Shown: positions 7,821 through 17,655, counted from the stretch's first letter. The stretch is DNA of 64,000 nt from Sphingopyxis sp. 113P3 (GCF_001278035.1 NZ_CP009452.1:88501-152500), one strand, 5' to 3'. The notes: generated from the letters alone by a model not told the origin. Program-made: numbers and translations.

Positions 7821-10577
7821 ATGACCATGCCGACCACATTCCGTCGCGGTGCTAGCGCGATCGCGCTCGGCCTTGCCTTGATCGCTATCGTGCCGGACAG
7901 TGCAATGGCGCAGAACGCAGGAGCCGCGTCGCTCGACGACGCTGCGGCCGCCGTCGAGGGGGAAATCGTCGTCACCGGCATTCGCGGCGCAATCAACAAT
8001 TCGGTCCAGGCGAAGAAGGAAAATACGTCGATCGTCGAGGTCGTCTCCGCCGAAGACATCGGCAAGCTACCGGACCTGTCGATTGCCGAATCGCTGTCGC
8101 GCCTTCCCGGCCTTGCAACGCAGCGGCTCGACGGCCGCGCCAACGTCGTGTCGATCCGCGGTCTAGCGCCCGATTTCACCACCACATTGCTCAACGGCCG
8201 CGAACAGGTGTCGGCGAGCAACAATCGCGGGGTCGAACTCGACCAATATCCCTCGGAGCTTCTGAACGGCGCCATCGTCTACAAGACCCCCGACGCCTCG
8301 CTGATCGGGCAGGCGCTCGGCGGCACGATCGACATGCGGACGGTGCGCCCCCTTGCCTATGGGAAGCGCGCGATCGCGGTCGGCGCACGTTTCGAGATCA
8401 ACGACCTCGGCGAGCTCAACCCCGACATCTCGGACAAGGGCTATCGCGCCAATATCTCCTATATCGACCAGAATGCCGACGGGACGCTCGGCTGGGCGAT
8501 CGGCTACGCCCGCATGCAATCGCCGACCGCCGAGGAGCGATTCAACGCCTGGGGCTATCCCGAGGTGAGCGACGGCACCAACACCGCGTTCCTGATCGGC
8601 GGCGCCAAGCCATATGTGAAATCGAACGAGTTGAAGCGCGACGGTGTGATGGCCGTGCTCGAATGGGAGCCGAGCGATAAGGTCCATACGACGCTGGACG
8701 GCTATTGGTCGAAGTTCAAGGACGTGCAGCGCCTGCGCGGTATCGAATTGCCGCTGGCCTGGGGCAATTCGACGCTGCTGCCCGGCTTCACCATCGAAAA
8801 CGGGCTGGTAACGCGGGGCACCTGGTCGGGAACCGAGGCAGTGATGCGCAACGACGTCGTCCACCGCGATTCGACGATCATTGCGGGCGGCTGGAACACC
8901 CAGTTCAAGCCCAATGAAAAGCTGACGCTCGAACTCGATCTCGGCTATTCGCGGCTCAGGAAGACCGAGGAGAATCTGGAGATCTATCTCGGTACCGGGC
9001 GCGGCGCGGGCGTGGGCGCGCGCGAGACGGCGCTGGGATTCGAGATGCGGCCGAAGGGCGGGATCATCCTCGACCCCTCGCTCGACTATGCCGACCCCAA
9101 TCTGTTCGTGATCACCGACCCGCAGGGCTGGAACAGCTGCGGCGGCGCGGTGCCCAACTGTCAGGACGGCTTCGTCAACACGCCGAAGATCCGCGACGAG
9201 CTCAAGTCGCTGCGCCTGCAGGCGACGCAGGAGCTGGGCGGCGTGTTCAGCAGCCTGCGCGTCGGCGCCAATTATTCGGACCGCGAGAAGAGCCTCGACG
9301 ACCGCGGCTTCGTGCTGACCAGCACCGACTACCCTGCCGACACCCCGGTGCCTTCGGACTATCTGTTCGACCCGGTCTCGCTCGACTTCATCGGCATTCC
9401 CGGCATGGTGGCGTTCGACAGCTGGCGCTATTACAACGACGGCAACTATACGCTGACCGACGAGGCCGGTTGGACCCCCGGGCGCATCTTCAACGACTAC
9501 AAGGTTCGCGAAAAGGTGCTGACGGGCTTCGTCCAGGCCAATTTCGACGCCGACGCCGGCGGCACGCCGGTTCGGGGCAACGTCGGGGTGCAGATCGTCC
9601 ACACCGACCAGTCGGCCTCCAGCTTCTATGCCCAGGTCGTGAACGGACAGACCCAGTCGACTCCCGTCACCGACGGCGTCAAATATACCGAGATTCTCCC
9701 CAGCCTGAATCTGACGGTCGAGTTTGCCGACAACAGCTTCCTGCGCTTCGGTGCGGCGCGCATGCTGGCGCGGGCGCGGATGGATCAGCTGAAGCCCGGC
9801 GGCGGCGTCAATTTCGACGCGTCGAAGCGCAACAACACCGACATCAACGCCTCCCCCTGGTCGCTCGACCTCGGCAACGCGAAGCTGCGGCCGCTGATGG
9901 CTGAAGCTGTCGATGTCGCGGTCGAGAAATATTTCGGACAGGGCGCCTATGTTTCGCTGGGCGGATTCTACAAATATCTCGAAAACTACATCTATCGCCA
10001 GAGCGACGCGTTCGATTTCACCGGCTTTGAAATTCCCGACGGCGGAACGGTCGCCACCTATCAAGGCATCGCGAACCAGTGGCGGAACGGGAACGGCGGC
10101 CACCTGTATGGCGCCGAAGCCTCGCTCTCGCTGCCCTTCGCGACCTTCACCCGCGCGCTCGACGGCTTCGGCGTGCTCGCCAGCGGCTCCTATACGAAGA
10201 GCCGCGTCCGCGAAGGCGGAGCCGCGCCGATCGCCATGCCGGGCCTGTCGCGCTGGGTCGTCAACGGAACCGCCTATTTCGAAAAGGCCGGGTTCCAGGC
10301 GCGAGTGTCGGGCCGCTATCGCTCCAAATTCCTCGCGGAGGTTTCGGGGCTGAGCCTCGTTCGCGACAAGGTGATGGCGAAGAGCGAATTCGTGGTCGAC
10401 GCGCAGATCGGCTATACGTTCCAAAGCGGCACACTCGAAGGACTGGGCATCCTGCTCCAGGCATCGAACCTGACGAATGAGCCGTTCGTCACCTATTACA
10501 ACAACGACCCCCGTCAGATCCGCGACTATCAGAATTACGGCCGCAACTTCATGGCGGGCATCACCTACAGGTTCTGA
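7821..10577 (+). CDS. TonB-dependent receptor, malto-oligosaccharide type
   Basis: Outer-membrane active transporter, 918 residues. I place the start at the ATG at 7821, which follows AGGGGAG and gives a signal peptide ending in MAQ at about residue 31; the frame is open back to 7680 without a signal peptide there. The mature N-terminus carries a TonB-box-like EIVVTGIR (48-55), then a plug domain (ENTSIVEVVSAEDIGKLPD and VSIRGLAPDFTTTLLNGR). A 22-strand barrel ends in the terminal aromatic GITYRF. The pattern fits the large TonB receptor subfamily of Caulobacter, Xanthomonas and sphingomonads. With a LacI gene and amylases around it, maltodextrin uptake in the manner of Caulobacter MalA is likely. 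Confidence 0.93.
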   Translation: MTMPTTFRRGASAIALGLALIAIVPDSAMAQNAGAASLDDAAAAVEGEIVVTGIRGAINNSVQAKKENTSIVEVVSAEDIGKLPDLSIAESLSRLPGLATQRLDGRANVVSIRGLAPDFTTTLLNGREQVSASNNRGVELDQYPSELLNGAIVYKTPDASLIGQALGGTIDMRTVRPLAYGKRAIAVGARFEINDLGELNPDISDKGYRANISYIDQNADGTLGWAIGYARMQSPTAEERFNAWGYPEVSDGTNTAFLIGGAKPYVKSNELKRDGVMAVLEWEPSDKVHTTLDGYWSKFKDVQRLRGIELPLAWGNSTLLPGFTIENGLVTRGTWSGTEAVMRNDVVHRDSTIIAGGWNTQFKPNEKLTLELDLGYSRLRKTEENLEIYLGTGRGAGVGARETALGFEMRPKGGIILDPSLDYADPNLFVITDPQGWNSCGGAVPNCQDGFVNTPKIRDELKSLRLQATQELGGVFSSLRVGANYSDREKSLDDRGFVLTSTDYPADTPVPSDYLFDPVSLDFIGIPGMVAFDSWRYYNDGNYTLTDEAGWTPGRIFNDYKVREKVLTGFVQANFDADAGGTPVRGNVGVQIVHTDQSASSFYAQVVNGQTQSTPVTDGVKYTEILPSLNLTVEFADNSFLRFGAARMLARARMDQLKPGGGVNFDASKRNNTDINASPWSLDLGNAKLRPLMAEAVDVAVEKYFGQGAYVSLGGFYKYLENYIYRQSDAFDFTGFEIPDGGTVATYQGIANQWRNGNGGHLYGAEASLSLPFATFTRALDGFGVLASGSYTKSRVREGGAAPIAMPGLSRWVVNGTAYFEKAGFQARVSGRYRSKFLAEVSGLSLVRDKVMAKSEFVVDAQIGYTFQSGTLEGLGILLQASNLTNEPFVTYYNNDPRQIRDYQNYGRNFMAGITYRF

Positions 10578-10584
10578 GTTGAAC

Positions 10585-10613
10585 GGCGGGCCGGACGATA
10601 TGTCCGGCCCGCC
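10585..10613 (+). terminator. Strong intercistronic hairpin after the TonB receptor
   Basis: A perfect 12-bp stem, GGCGGGCCGGAC / GTCCGGCCCGCC, with a 5-nt loop, starts 8 bp after the receptor stop. Only a weak CGTTG follows instead of a U-run. It probably acts as a partial terminator or as a 3' stabiliser that keeps receptor mRNA above that of the enzymes downstream, rather than ending the operon. Confidence 0.65.
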
Positions 10614-10665
10614 CGTTGCGGGGCGAGCGGTTCCCGGACGGCACGCACGAGAGGGAAGGGGAAGA

Positions 10666-12174
10666 GTGGGCGACAGTCGCATCACGAAGGTAGTGATCGT
10701 CGGCGGCGGAACGGCAGGCTGGATGGCGGCCGCGGCGCTGTCCCGCACGATGGACGGCCTGTCGATCCGGCTGGTCGAGAGCGAGGAGATCGGCACCGTG
10801 GGGGTGGGCGAGGCGACGATTCCGTCGATCCGCCTGTTCAACGCGCTGGTCGGCATCGACGAAAATGATTTCATCCGCGAGACCCGCGGATCGTTCAAAC
10901 TGGGGATCGAGTTTCAGAACTGGGGGCGCATCGGCGATGTCTATATGCACGCCTTCGGGCAGATCGGGCGCAGCCTCGGCATGCTGCCGTTCCAACAATA
11001 TTGGCTGCGCGGCCGCGCAGAGGGCATCGCGGGTCGCTTCGGCACCTATTCGCTGAACGAGACGGCGGCGCTTCAGAACCGTTTTGCTCGGCTTCCCCAT
11101 ATCCCGAACACCGGCCTCGAGGGCATCGCCTATGCCTTTCACTTCGACGCGGCGCTCTATTCGGCCTATCTGCGCCGGATCGCCGAAGCTGCCGGGGTGG
11201 ATCGCACGGAAGGCAAGGTCGCCGAGGTCCGGCAGAACGGCGAGAGCGGCCATGTCGAAGCGGTCGTCCTCGAAGACGGAACCGCGATCGACGGCGAGCT
11301 TTTCATCGACTGCTCGGGCTTTCGCGCGCTGCTGGTCGGGGACGCTCTCCAAACCGGCTTTGAGGACTGGACGCATTGGCTTCCCTGCGACCGCGCGATT
11401 GCGGTGCCCAGCGAAAATGCTGGCCCAGCGCGGCCCTATACACAGGCAATCGCGCACCAGAGCGGCTGGCAATGGCGCATCCCGCTCCAGCACCGCACGG
11501 GAAACGGCCACGTCTTTTGCAGCGACTTCATCAGCGAGGACGAGGCGGCCGCGGTGCTGCTCGCCAACATCGAAGGCCGGCCGCTCGCCGAACCGCGGAC
11601 GCTGCGTTTCCGGACGGGAATGCGCAGCCGGGCCTGGAGCGGCAATGTCGTCGCGCTGGGCCTTGCCTCGGGCTTCCTCGAACCCCTCGAATCGACGAGC
11701 ATCCATCTGATCCAGAACGGTATCGCCCGTCTGCTCGCGCATTTTCCGGGCCGCGATTTCGACGGTGCCAATGTCGACGCCTACAACCGGCGGGTTCGCT
11801 TCGATTATGAGCGCATCCGCGACTTCATCATCCTCCATTATCATGCCAATCAGCGCACCGATTCCGCGTTCTGGGCGCGGTGCCGCGAGATGGCGATCCC
11901 CGAGACGCTGACGCTCAAGATCGATCTGTTTCGAAGCCAGGGACAGATCGTTCGCGAGGCCGACGAACTGTTCGTGGAGATCGGCTGGTTCCAGGTGCTC
12001 ACCGGGCAGAATGTCGCACCGCGCGCCTATCACCCGATGGCTGATCAACTGAGCCGCGACGAGCTGTCGGGCTTTTTCGGGGATATCGAAACGATCGTGG
12101 CAGGCACCGCGTCGCGCCTTCCCACGCATGACGATTTCATCGCGCAGCATTGCGCGGCAGGAGTGCCCGCATGA
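10666..12174 (+). CDS. Flavin-dependent (tryptophan 7-) halogenase family protein
   Basis: FADH2-dependent halogenase-fold enzyme of 502 residues, cytoplasmic (no signal peptide). The FAD motif is GGGTAGW (13-19). K78 in SFKLGIEFQNW aligns in position with the hypohalite lysine (K79 of PrnA). WQWRIP (268-273) is the WxWxIP signature that separates halogenases from monooxygenases, and E339 sits in LEPLEST. I chose the GTG at 10666 because GGGAAGGGGAAGA precedes it. The gene is second in the mal operon, and its stop overlaps the amylase ATG (ATGA). Related halogenases are known beside TonB receptor genes in sphingomonads, Caulobacter and Xanthomonas. The substrate is unknown, and no flavin reductase gene is visible nearby. 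Confidence 0.9.
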   Translation: MGDSRITKVVIVGGGTAGWMAAAALSRTMDGLSIRLVESEEIGTVGVGEATIPSIRLFNALVGIDENDFIRETRGSFKLGIEFQNWGRIGDVYMHAFGQIGRSLGMLPFQQYWLRGRAEGIAGRFGTYSLNETAALQNRFARLPHIPNTGLEGIAYAFHFDAALYSAYLRRIAEAAGVDRTEGKVAEVRQNGESGHVEAVVLEDGTAIDGELFIDCSGFRALLVGDALQTGFEDWTHWLPCDRAIAVPSENAGPARPYTQAIAHQSGWQWRIPLQHRTGNGHVFCSDFISEDEAAAVLLANIEGRPLAEPRTLRFRTGMRSRAWSGNVVALGLASGFLEPLESTSIHLIQNGIARLLAHFPGRDFDGANVDAYNRRVRFDYERIRDFIILHYHANQRTDSAFWARCREMAIPETLTLKIDLFRSQGQIVREADELFVEIGWFQVLTGQNVAPRAYHPMADQLSRDELSGFFGDIETIVAGTASRLPTHDDFIAQHCAAGVPA

Positions 12175-13967
12175 GCCTTCTTACATCGCTCGTGGCGCTG
12201 AGCATGGCGGGCGCCACGCCCGCCGCCGCGCCTGCAGAAGATTATCGCCAGCGGCGGCCGGAAGACGAAATCATCTATTTCCTGCTGCCAGACCGGTTTG
12301 AAAATGGCGACCCGTCGAACGACCGGGGCGGACTCGAGGGTGACCGGCTGACGACCGGTTACGACCCGGCCGGCAAGGGCTTTTTCCACGGCGGCGACCT
12401 CAAGGGCGTGACCCGCCGGCTCGACTATATCCAGTCGCTCGGCGCGACGGCGATCTGGCTGTCGCCGGTGTTCCAGAACAAGGTGGTGCAGGGGCCGAAG
12501 GGGCAGGAGAGCGCAGGCTATCACGGCTATTGGGTGACCGATTTCACCCGGGTCGACCCGCATTTGGGCACGAATGCCGATTTCAAGGCGCTGGTCGATG
12601 CCGCGCATGCGCGCGGGATGAAGGTCTATATGGACATTCTCATCAACCACACCGCCGACGTGATCGAGATGGCCGAATGCGAAGGCTATGACTGCCCCTA
12701 CCGTAGCCGTGCTGACTTTCCCTATTCGCGCCGAGCCGCCGACGGGGCCCCGATCAACCACGGCTTCGCCGGCGATGCGGTTCCCTCGGCAGAGAATTTC
12801 GGCCGGCTAACCGACCCCAACTTCGCCTATACGGTCAAGATAGATCCGCGCGAAAAGGACATCAAGGTCCCCGCGTGGCTCAACGACCCCATCTATTATC
12901 ACAATCGCGGCAATTCGACCTTTACCGGCGAAAGCGCGACGATGGGCGATTTCGTGGGACTCGACGATCTGATGACCGAAAATCCCCGTGTCGTTCAGGG
13001 GTTCATCGACATCTATGGCGAGTGGATCGACAAATTTAAGATCGACGGGTTTCGCATCGACACCGCCAAGCATGTGAACCCGGAGTTCTGGCGGGTCTTC
13101 GCGCCCGCGATGCTCGAACGCGCAGCGAAGAACGGTATCCCTCATTTCCATATCTTCGGCGAATATGCGACGGGCGATATGGATCCGACCATCACGGCGC
13201 AGGGCACGCGTTTCGCAGGACTGCCCGCTAGCCTCGACTTCCCTTTCTTCGCGGCGGTCCGCGATGTGGTGGGGGGGGAGAAGGCGCCAGATTTGCTGGA
13301 GAAGCTGTTCTCCGCGGATCCGCTCTATGGCGACGACGCCGTGGCGCTTCAGCTTCCCACCTTTACCGGCAACCATGATTTCGGCCGCTTTGCACATTTT
13401 GCGCGCAGGTCTTTTCCAGATGCAGGCGACGCGGAATTGTTGCGCCGCGTCGAACTTGCCCATGCGATGCTGCTTGGGCTGCGCGGCGTGCCGGTGCTCT
13501 ATTCGGGCGATGAACAGGGCTTCTCCGGCGACGGCGGCGATCAGGACGCGCGCGAGGACATGTTCGCATCGAAGGTCGCGGTCTATAACGACAATGATCT
13601 GATCGGCACCGATGCGACGACTGCCGAGAGCAATTTCGACCCCCACCATCCCCTGTACCGCGCCATCGCACGTCTGGCGAAACTGAGGCAGGACCATATC
13701 GCGCTGCGCCGTGGCCGGCAGATTATCCGCAGCTATGCCGAGAAGCCGGGACTGTTTGCGGTGTCGCGCATCGATGCGGTGTCGGGACAGGAGATTCTGC
13801 TTGTCTTCAACACGTCGAGCGCGCCGCTGAGCGCCAACGTTGCCGTCGATCCGGCCAAGAACAGCTACTCGGCGCTCCGCGGCGAATGCCCGGCCGCGGC
13901 CGCTGCGCCAGGGCAGCTCGCCATCACCCTCCCGCCGCTCGGATACATGATCTGCGAAACCCGATGA
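12171..13967 (+). CDS. Exported GH13 alpha-amylase
   Basis: Glycoside hydrolase family 13 enzyme, 598 residues, cutting alpha-1,4 glucans. The ATG at 12171 overlaps the halogenase stop and gives a short signal peptide ending near ATPAAA, so it acts in the periplasm or outside. All four GH13 regions are visible: DILINH (155-160), GFRIDTAKH with nucleophile D297, acid/base E331 in HIFGEYA, and transition-state D403 in FTGNHD. It carries a C-terminal beta domain from about residue 510. It is followed by a second, signal-less GH13 gene with another ATGA overlap. Probable role: trimming maltodextrins brought in by the TonB receptor. Confidence 0.93.
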   Translation: MSLLTSLVALSMAGATPAAAPAEDYRQRRPEDEIIYFLLPDRFENGDPSNDRGGLEGDRLTTGYDPAGKGFFHGGDLKGVTRRLDYIQSLGATAIWLSPVFQNKVVQGPKGQESAGYHGYWVTDFTRVDPHLGTNADFKALVDAAHARGMKVYMDILINHTADVIEMAECEGYDCPYRSRADFPYSRRAADGAPINHGFAGDAVPSAENFGRLTDPNFAYTVKIDPREKDIKVPAWLNDPIYYHNRGNSTFTGESATMGDFVGLDDLMTENPRVVQGFIDIYGEWIDKFKIDGFRIDTAKHVNPEFWRVFAPAMLERAAKNGIPHFHIFGEYATGDMDPTITAQGTRFAGLPASLDFPFFAAVRDVVGGEKAPDLLEKLFSADPLYGDDAVALQLPTFTGNHDFGRFAHFARRSFPDAGDAELLRRVELAHAMLLGLRGVPVLYSGDEQGFSGDGGDQDAREDMFASKVAVYNDNDLIGTDATTAESNFDPHHPLYRAIARLAKLRQDHIALRRGRQIIRSYAEKPGLFAVSRIDAVSGQEILLVFNTSSAPLSANVAVDPAKNSYSALRGECPAAAAAPGQLAITLPPLGYMICETR

Positions 13968-15595
13968 ACGAACTCTCTCCCCTCCCATCCTCCACCCAGA
14001 AATCGCAGCCTTTGTGGTGGAAGGGCGCGGTCATCTATCAGGTCTATCCGCGCAGCTATGCCGATTCGAACGGCGACGGCGTCGGGGATCTCGCGGGGAT
14101 CACGGCGCGGCTCGACTATATCGCCTCGCTTGGGGTCGATGCGATCTGGCTCTCGCCATTCTATCCCTCGCCGATGGACGATTTCGGATATGACATCGCC
14201 GACTATTGCGATGTCGACCCGATCTTCGGCACCCTCGCAGACTTCGACGGGCTCGTCTCCCGCGCGCATAGCCTGGGGCTAAAGGTAACCACCGACCTTG
14301 TCTTTGCGCACACGTCGGACCGGCACATCTGGTTCGCCGAGAGTCGGGAAAGCAGGGACAACGCCAAGGCTGACTGGTATGTCTGGGCTGATGCCAAGGC
14401 CGACGGATCGCCTCCGACCAACTGGCAGTCGGTGTTCGGCGGTCCAGCATGGACGTGGGATGCGCGCCGCGGCCAATATTATCTGCATAACTTTCTTGGT
14501 TCGCAGCCGCAGCTCAACGTCCACAATCGCGACGTGCAGGACGCGCTGCTTGATGTCGTGCGATTCTGGCTTGAGCGCGGCGTGGACGGGTTTCGGATCG
14601 ACGCGATAAATTTCGCGATGCACGACCCCCAGCTGCGGGACAATCCGCCCGCGCCGCCGTCGAACAAGCGGCGCACTCGGCCGTTCGATTTTCAGCAGAA
14701 GATCTACAACCAGTCGCACCCCGACATACCGCTGTTCCTCGAACGCATCCGAGCGCTGACAGACGAATTTGAGGGCCGCTTCACCGTCGCCGAAGTCGGC
14801 GGTGACGATGCGGCGCGCGAGATGAAGCTGTTCACCGCGGGCGACCGGCGGCTGAACAGCGCCTATGGTTTCGATTTCCTCTATGCTGATCGCCTGACAC
14901 CGCAGTTGGTGCGCGAAGCGGCGGAGGGATGGCCCGACGCCCCGGGAGTCGGCTGGCCGAGCTGGGCGTTCGAGAATCACGACGCGCCACGCGCGCTGTC
15001 GCGCTGGACGCCCGAGGGCGTCGATCCCGCGGCCTATGCGCGGATGAAGATGGCGCTGCTCTGCGCGCTGCGCGGCAACGTCATTCTTTATAATGGCGAA
15101 GAACTGGGGCTGGGGCAGGTCGAAATCCCCTTTGAACTCGTCAAGGATCCAGAGGCGCGCAAGAATTGGCCGCTGACCCTGTCGCGCGATGGCGCCCGCA
15201 CTCCGATGCCCTGGTCGGCGGAGGCGATGCACGCGGGTTTTTCCAACGTCGACCCCTGGCTGCCGTTGGGGGCAGATCATGCCGCGCTCGCGGTCGACCG
15301 GCAGGAAGCCGACCCCACCTCGATGCTCGCGCTGACCCGCCGCCTCGTTGCGCTGCGTGCCGCGCATCCGGCGCTGCGCTGCGGACGCAATGCGCATTGG
15401 ATTGCCGAGGGCGAACTGCTGGCGTTCGATCGCGTCGCCGACAGGGAGACGATCCGCTGTCTCTTCAACCTCGGCGGCGCTACGATCGACATTGCTGCGC
15501 TGGCTGCGGCCGGCACACCGCTTGTGGCGCTGAACGGCGCCAGCCCCGCCCTGCTGCCACCTTGCGGCGCGCTCTGGCTCAAGATGGAAGGATGA
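13964..15595 (+). CDS. Cytoplasmic GH13 alpha-glucosidase
   Basis: Alpha-glucosidase of 543 residues, resembling the oligo-1,6/alpha-glucosidase group of GH13. It opens with WWKGAVIYQVYPRSYADSNG and GVGDLAGI, the standard start of that group. Catalytic D213 is in GFRIDAINF, E277 in FTVAEVGG and D340 in FENHD. Region I reads DLVFAHTS. There is no signal peptide, so it should release glucose in the cytoplasm from sugars imported by the MFS transporter. The ATG at 13964 overlaps the amylase stop by four bases; the longer open frame upstream lies inside the amylase gene. Confidence 0.93.
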   Translation: MNELSPLPSSTQKSQPLWWKGAVIYQVYPRSYADSNGDGVGDLAGITARLDYIASLGVDAIWLSPFYPSPMDDFGYDIADYCDVDPIFGTLADFDGLVSRAHSLGLKVTTDLVFAHTSDRHIWFAESRESRDNAKADWYVWADAKADGSPPTNWQSVFGGPAWTWDARRGQYYLHNFLGSQPQLNVHNRDVQDALLDVVRFWLERGVDGFRIDAINFAMHDPQLRDNPPAPPSNKRRTRPFDFQQKIYNQSHPDIPLFLERIRALTDEFEGRFTVAEVGGDDAAREMKLFTAGDRRLNSAYGFDFLYADRLTPQLVREAAEGWPDAPGVGWPSWAFENHDAPRALSRWTPEGVDPAAYARMKMALLCALRGNVILYNGEELGLGQVEIPFELVKDPEARKNWPLTLSRDGARTPMPWSAEAMHAGFSNVDPWLPLGADHAALAVDRQEADPTSMLALTRRLVALRAAHPALRCGRNAHWIAEGELLAFDRVADRETIRCLFNLGGATIDIAALAAAGTPLVALNGASPALLPPCGALWLKMEG

Positions 15596-15600
15596 TTTCG

Positions 15601-17655
15601 ATGTTCCGCCCTGTACCTCCCGCGATTCTGATGTCCTTCGCGCTTCTGGCCGCCGCTCCCGCGCTCGCGCAGGACGCACGAGAGCAGCAGACGCTCACCT
15701 CGCCCGACGGCAGCATCGTCCTGACAGTGTCGACCGACAATGACGCCCGCCCGACCTGGTCGCTTTCGCGCAAGGGTAAGCTGTTGATCGCGCCGTCGAA
15801 ACTCGGCTTTCTCTTGACCGACGGGGTTGGGCTCCAGCGCGGTTTCGCGATCGAAGGCGCGGAGCGCGCGAGCGGGGACGATACATGGGAGCAGCCGTGG
15901 GGCGAACGGCGATATGTTCGCGACAACTATAATGAGCTGCTCGTTCGCTTTCGCCAGGATGAAAGCTGGGGCGGGCATGCCATGAACCTGCGCTTTCGCC
16001 TGTTCGATAACGGCATCGGTTTTCGCTACGAACTGCCCGCGCAGGCGGGGTTAAAGACGGTGAGGATCGCCGACGAGATCACCGAATTCGACATCGCGCC
16101 CGCGGGCACCGCCTGGTGGATCGCGGGGGGCGAGTGGAACCGCTACGAGCAGATGTATCAAAAGACGCCGATCGATGCGGTCGCGACCGCGCATACGCCG
16201 CTGACGATGCGTCTCGAAGACGGCACGCACCTGGCGTTTCACGAGGCCGCGCTGGTCGATTATTCGGGGATGTGGCTGAAGCGCATCGAGGGACGCAAGT
16301 TTCGCGCGACCCTCGCGCCCTCGTCGCGCGGGCCGCGCGTCGTGCGCGACCTTCCCTTTCATACGCCATGGCGGACCCTCCGCATTGCTGGCGATGCGGC
16401 GGGGCTGGTCGAGAATGACCTCGAGCTCAACCTCAACGAACCGAACAGGCTGGGCGACATCAGCTGGTTCAAGCCGATGAAATATATCGGCATCTGGTGG
16501 GGAATGATTCGTGGGCCCTGGAGCTGGGCCGAGGGGCCGAACCACGGCGCGACGACCGAGCGGACCAAGCAATATATCGATTTCGCGGCGAAGAACGGTT
16601 TTGGGGGCGTGCTCGTCGAGGGGTGGAACAAGGGCTGGAACAGCAATTGGTTCGGTCACGGCGAAGCATATCGTTTCACCGAGCCCACTCCCGATTTCGA
16701 CCTCAAGGCGGTTACAGATTATGCGCGCAAAAAAGGCGTGACGCTGATCGGTCACCATGAGACCGGCGGTAATATCGTGAACTACGAAGCGCAGCTTGAC
16801 GATGCGATGGCACTTTACGGCAAGCTTGGGGTTGCGGCGGTGAAGACCGGCTATGTCGCGGATGCGGGCGGGATCATCGCGCCGGGGGTCGCGCCCGGGA
16901 CGTTCGCGATGGAGTGGCACGACGGGCAGCGCCAGGTCGAGCACCATCTGAAAGTCGTCGAAGTTGCCGCAAAGCATCATATTGCGGTCAACCCCCACGA
17001 GCCGGTGAAGGACACGGGACTGCGCCGTACCTACCCGAATTGGGTTTCGCGCGAGGGGGCGCGGGGGATGGAATATAATGCGTGGAGCGATTTCGGAAGC
17101 GGTCCAGACCATGAACCGACGCTGGTCTATACGCGCATGTTGTCGGGCCCGATGGATTACACCCCCGGCGTTCTGAGCCTCGAAGGGTCAGGCAAGGCGC
17201 CTTTCGCATCGACGCTCGCCAAGCAGCTCGGCCTCTATCTCGCCATTTATTCGCCAATCCAGATGGCAGCCGATTTCATCGAAAATCTGGAAGCGCACCC
17301 GCGCGAGCTCGAGTTCATCAAGGCGGTGCCCGCCGACTGGGCGGAAAGCCACCTGATCGCGGGTGAAGTTGGCGACTATGCGATCTTTGCGCGCAAGGAC
17401 CGGAACAGCGCCGACTGGTATGTCGGCGGGGTCAACGACGCGACCGAGCGGACGCTGGCCTTGCGCCTTGATTTCCTAGATCCAGGCAAAGGCTATACCG
17501 CGACGGTGTGGAAGGACGGTGCGGGCGCGACCTATCTGACCGAGGCGCGGCACAATATCGCCTATGAAACGATCGAAGTGAAGAAGGGCGATACCTACAA
17601 TCTATGGCTTGCTCCCGGCGGCGGGGCGGCGATCCGCTTGAAGCCGATACGATAA
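15601..17655 (+). CDS. Exported GH97 alpha-glucosidase (SusB-like)
   Basis: Family 97 glycoside hydrolase, 684 residues, with a signal peptide ending ALAQ. The N-terminal beta-sandwich covers about residues 25-275, a barrel with KYIGIWWG, FGGVLVEGWNKGWN, LIGHHETGG and AVNPHEPVKDTGLRRTYPN covers 275-560, and a C-terminal beta domain ends the protein. GH97 enzymes hydrolyse alpha-glucosides; SusB of Bacteroides is the reference. An ATG at 15592 overlaps the upstream stop, but GGAAGG would abut it directly. From the ATG at 15601 the same GGAAGG is 9 bp away, so I prefer that start. It is the last gene of the mal operon; no clear terminator follows. Confidence 0.92.
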   Translation: MFRPVPPAILMSFALLAAAPALAQDAREQQTLTSPDGSIVLTVSTDNDARPTWSLSRKGKLLIAPSKLGFLLTDGVGLQRGFAIEGAERASGDDTWEQPWGERRYVRDNYNELLVRFRQDESWGGHAMNLRFRLFDNGIGFRYELPAQAGLKTVRIADEITEFDIAPAGTAWWIAGGEWNRYEQMYQKTPIDAVATAHTPLTMRLEDGTHLAFHEAALVDYSGMWLKRIEGRKFRATLAPSSRGPRVVRDLPFHTPWRTLRIAGDAAGLVENDLELNLNEPNRLGDISWFKPMKYIGIWWGMIRGPWSWAEGPNHGATTERTKQYIDFAAKNGFGGVLVEGWNKGWNSNWFGHGEAYRFTEPTPDFDLKAVTDYARKKGVTLIGHHETGGNIVNYEAQLDDAMALYGKLGVAAVKTGYVADAGGIIAPGVAPGTFAMEWHDGQRQVEHHLKVVEVAAKHHIAVNPHEPVKDTGLRRTYPNWVSREGARGMEYNAWSDFGSGPDHEPTLVYTRMLSGPMDYTPGVLSLEGSGKAPFASTLAKQLGLYLAIYSPIQMAADFIENLEAHPRELEFIKAVPADWAESHLIAGEVGDYAIFARKDRNSADWYVGGVNDATERTLALRLDFLDPGKGYTATVWKDGAGATYLTEARHNIAYETIEVKKGDTYNLWLAPGGGAAIRLKPIR

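Noticed and set aside
8163..10898. Open minus-strand frame of 911 codons opposite the TonB receptor
   Set aside because: Same antisense-bias artefact; no signal peptide, domain or ribosome site, while the plus-strand receptor is unmistakable.
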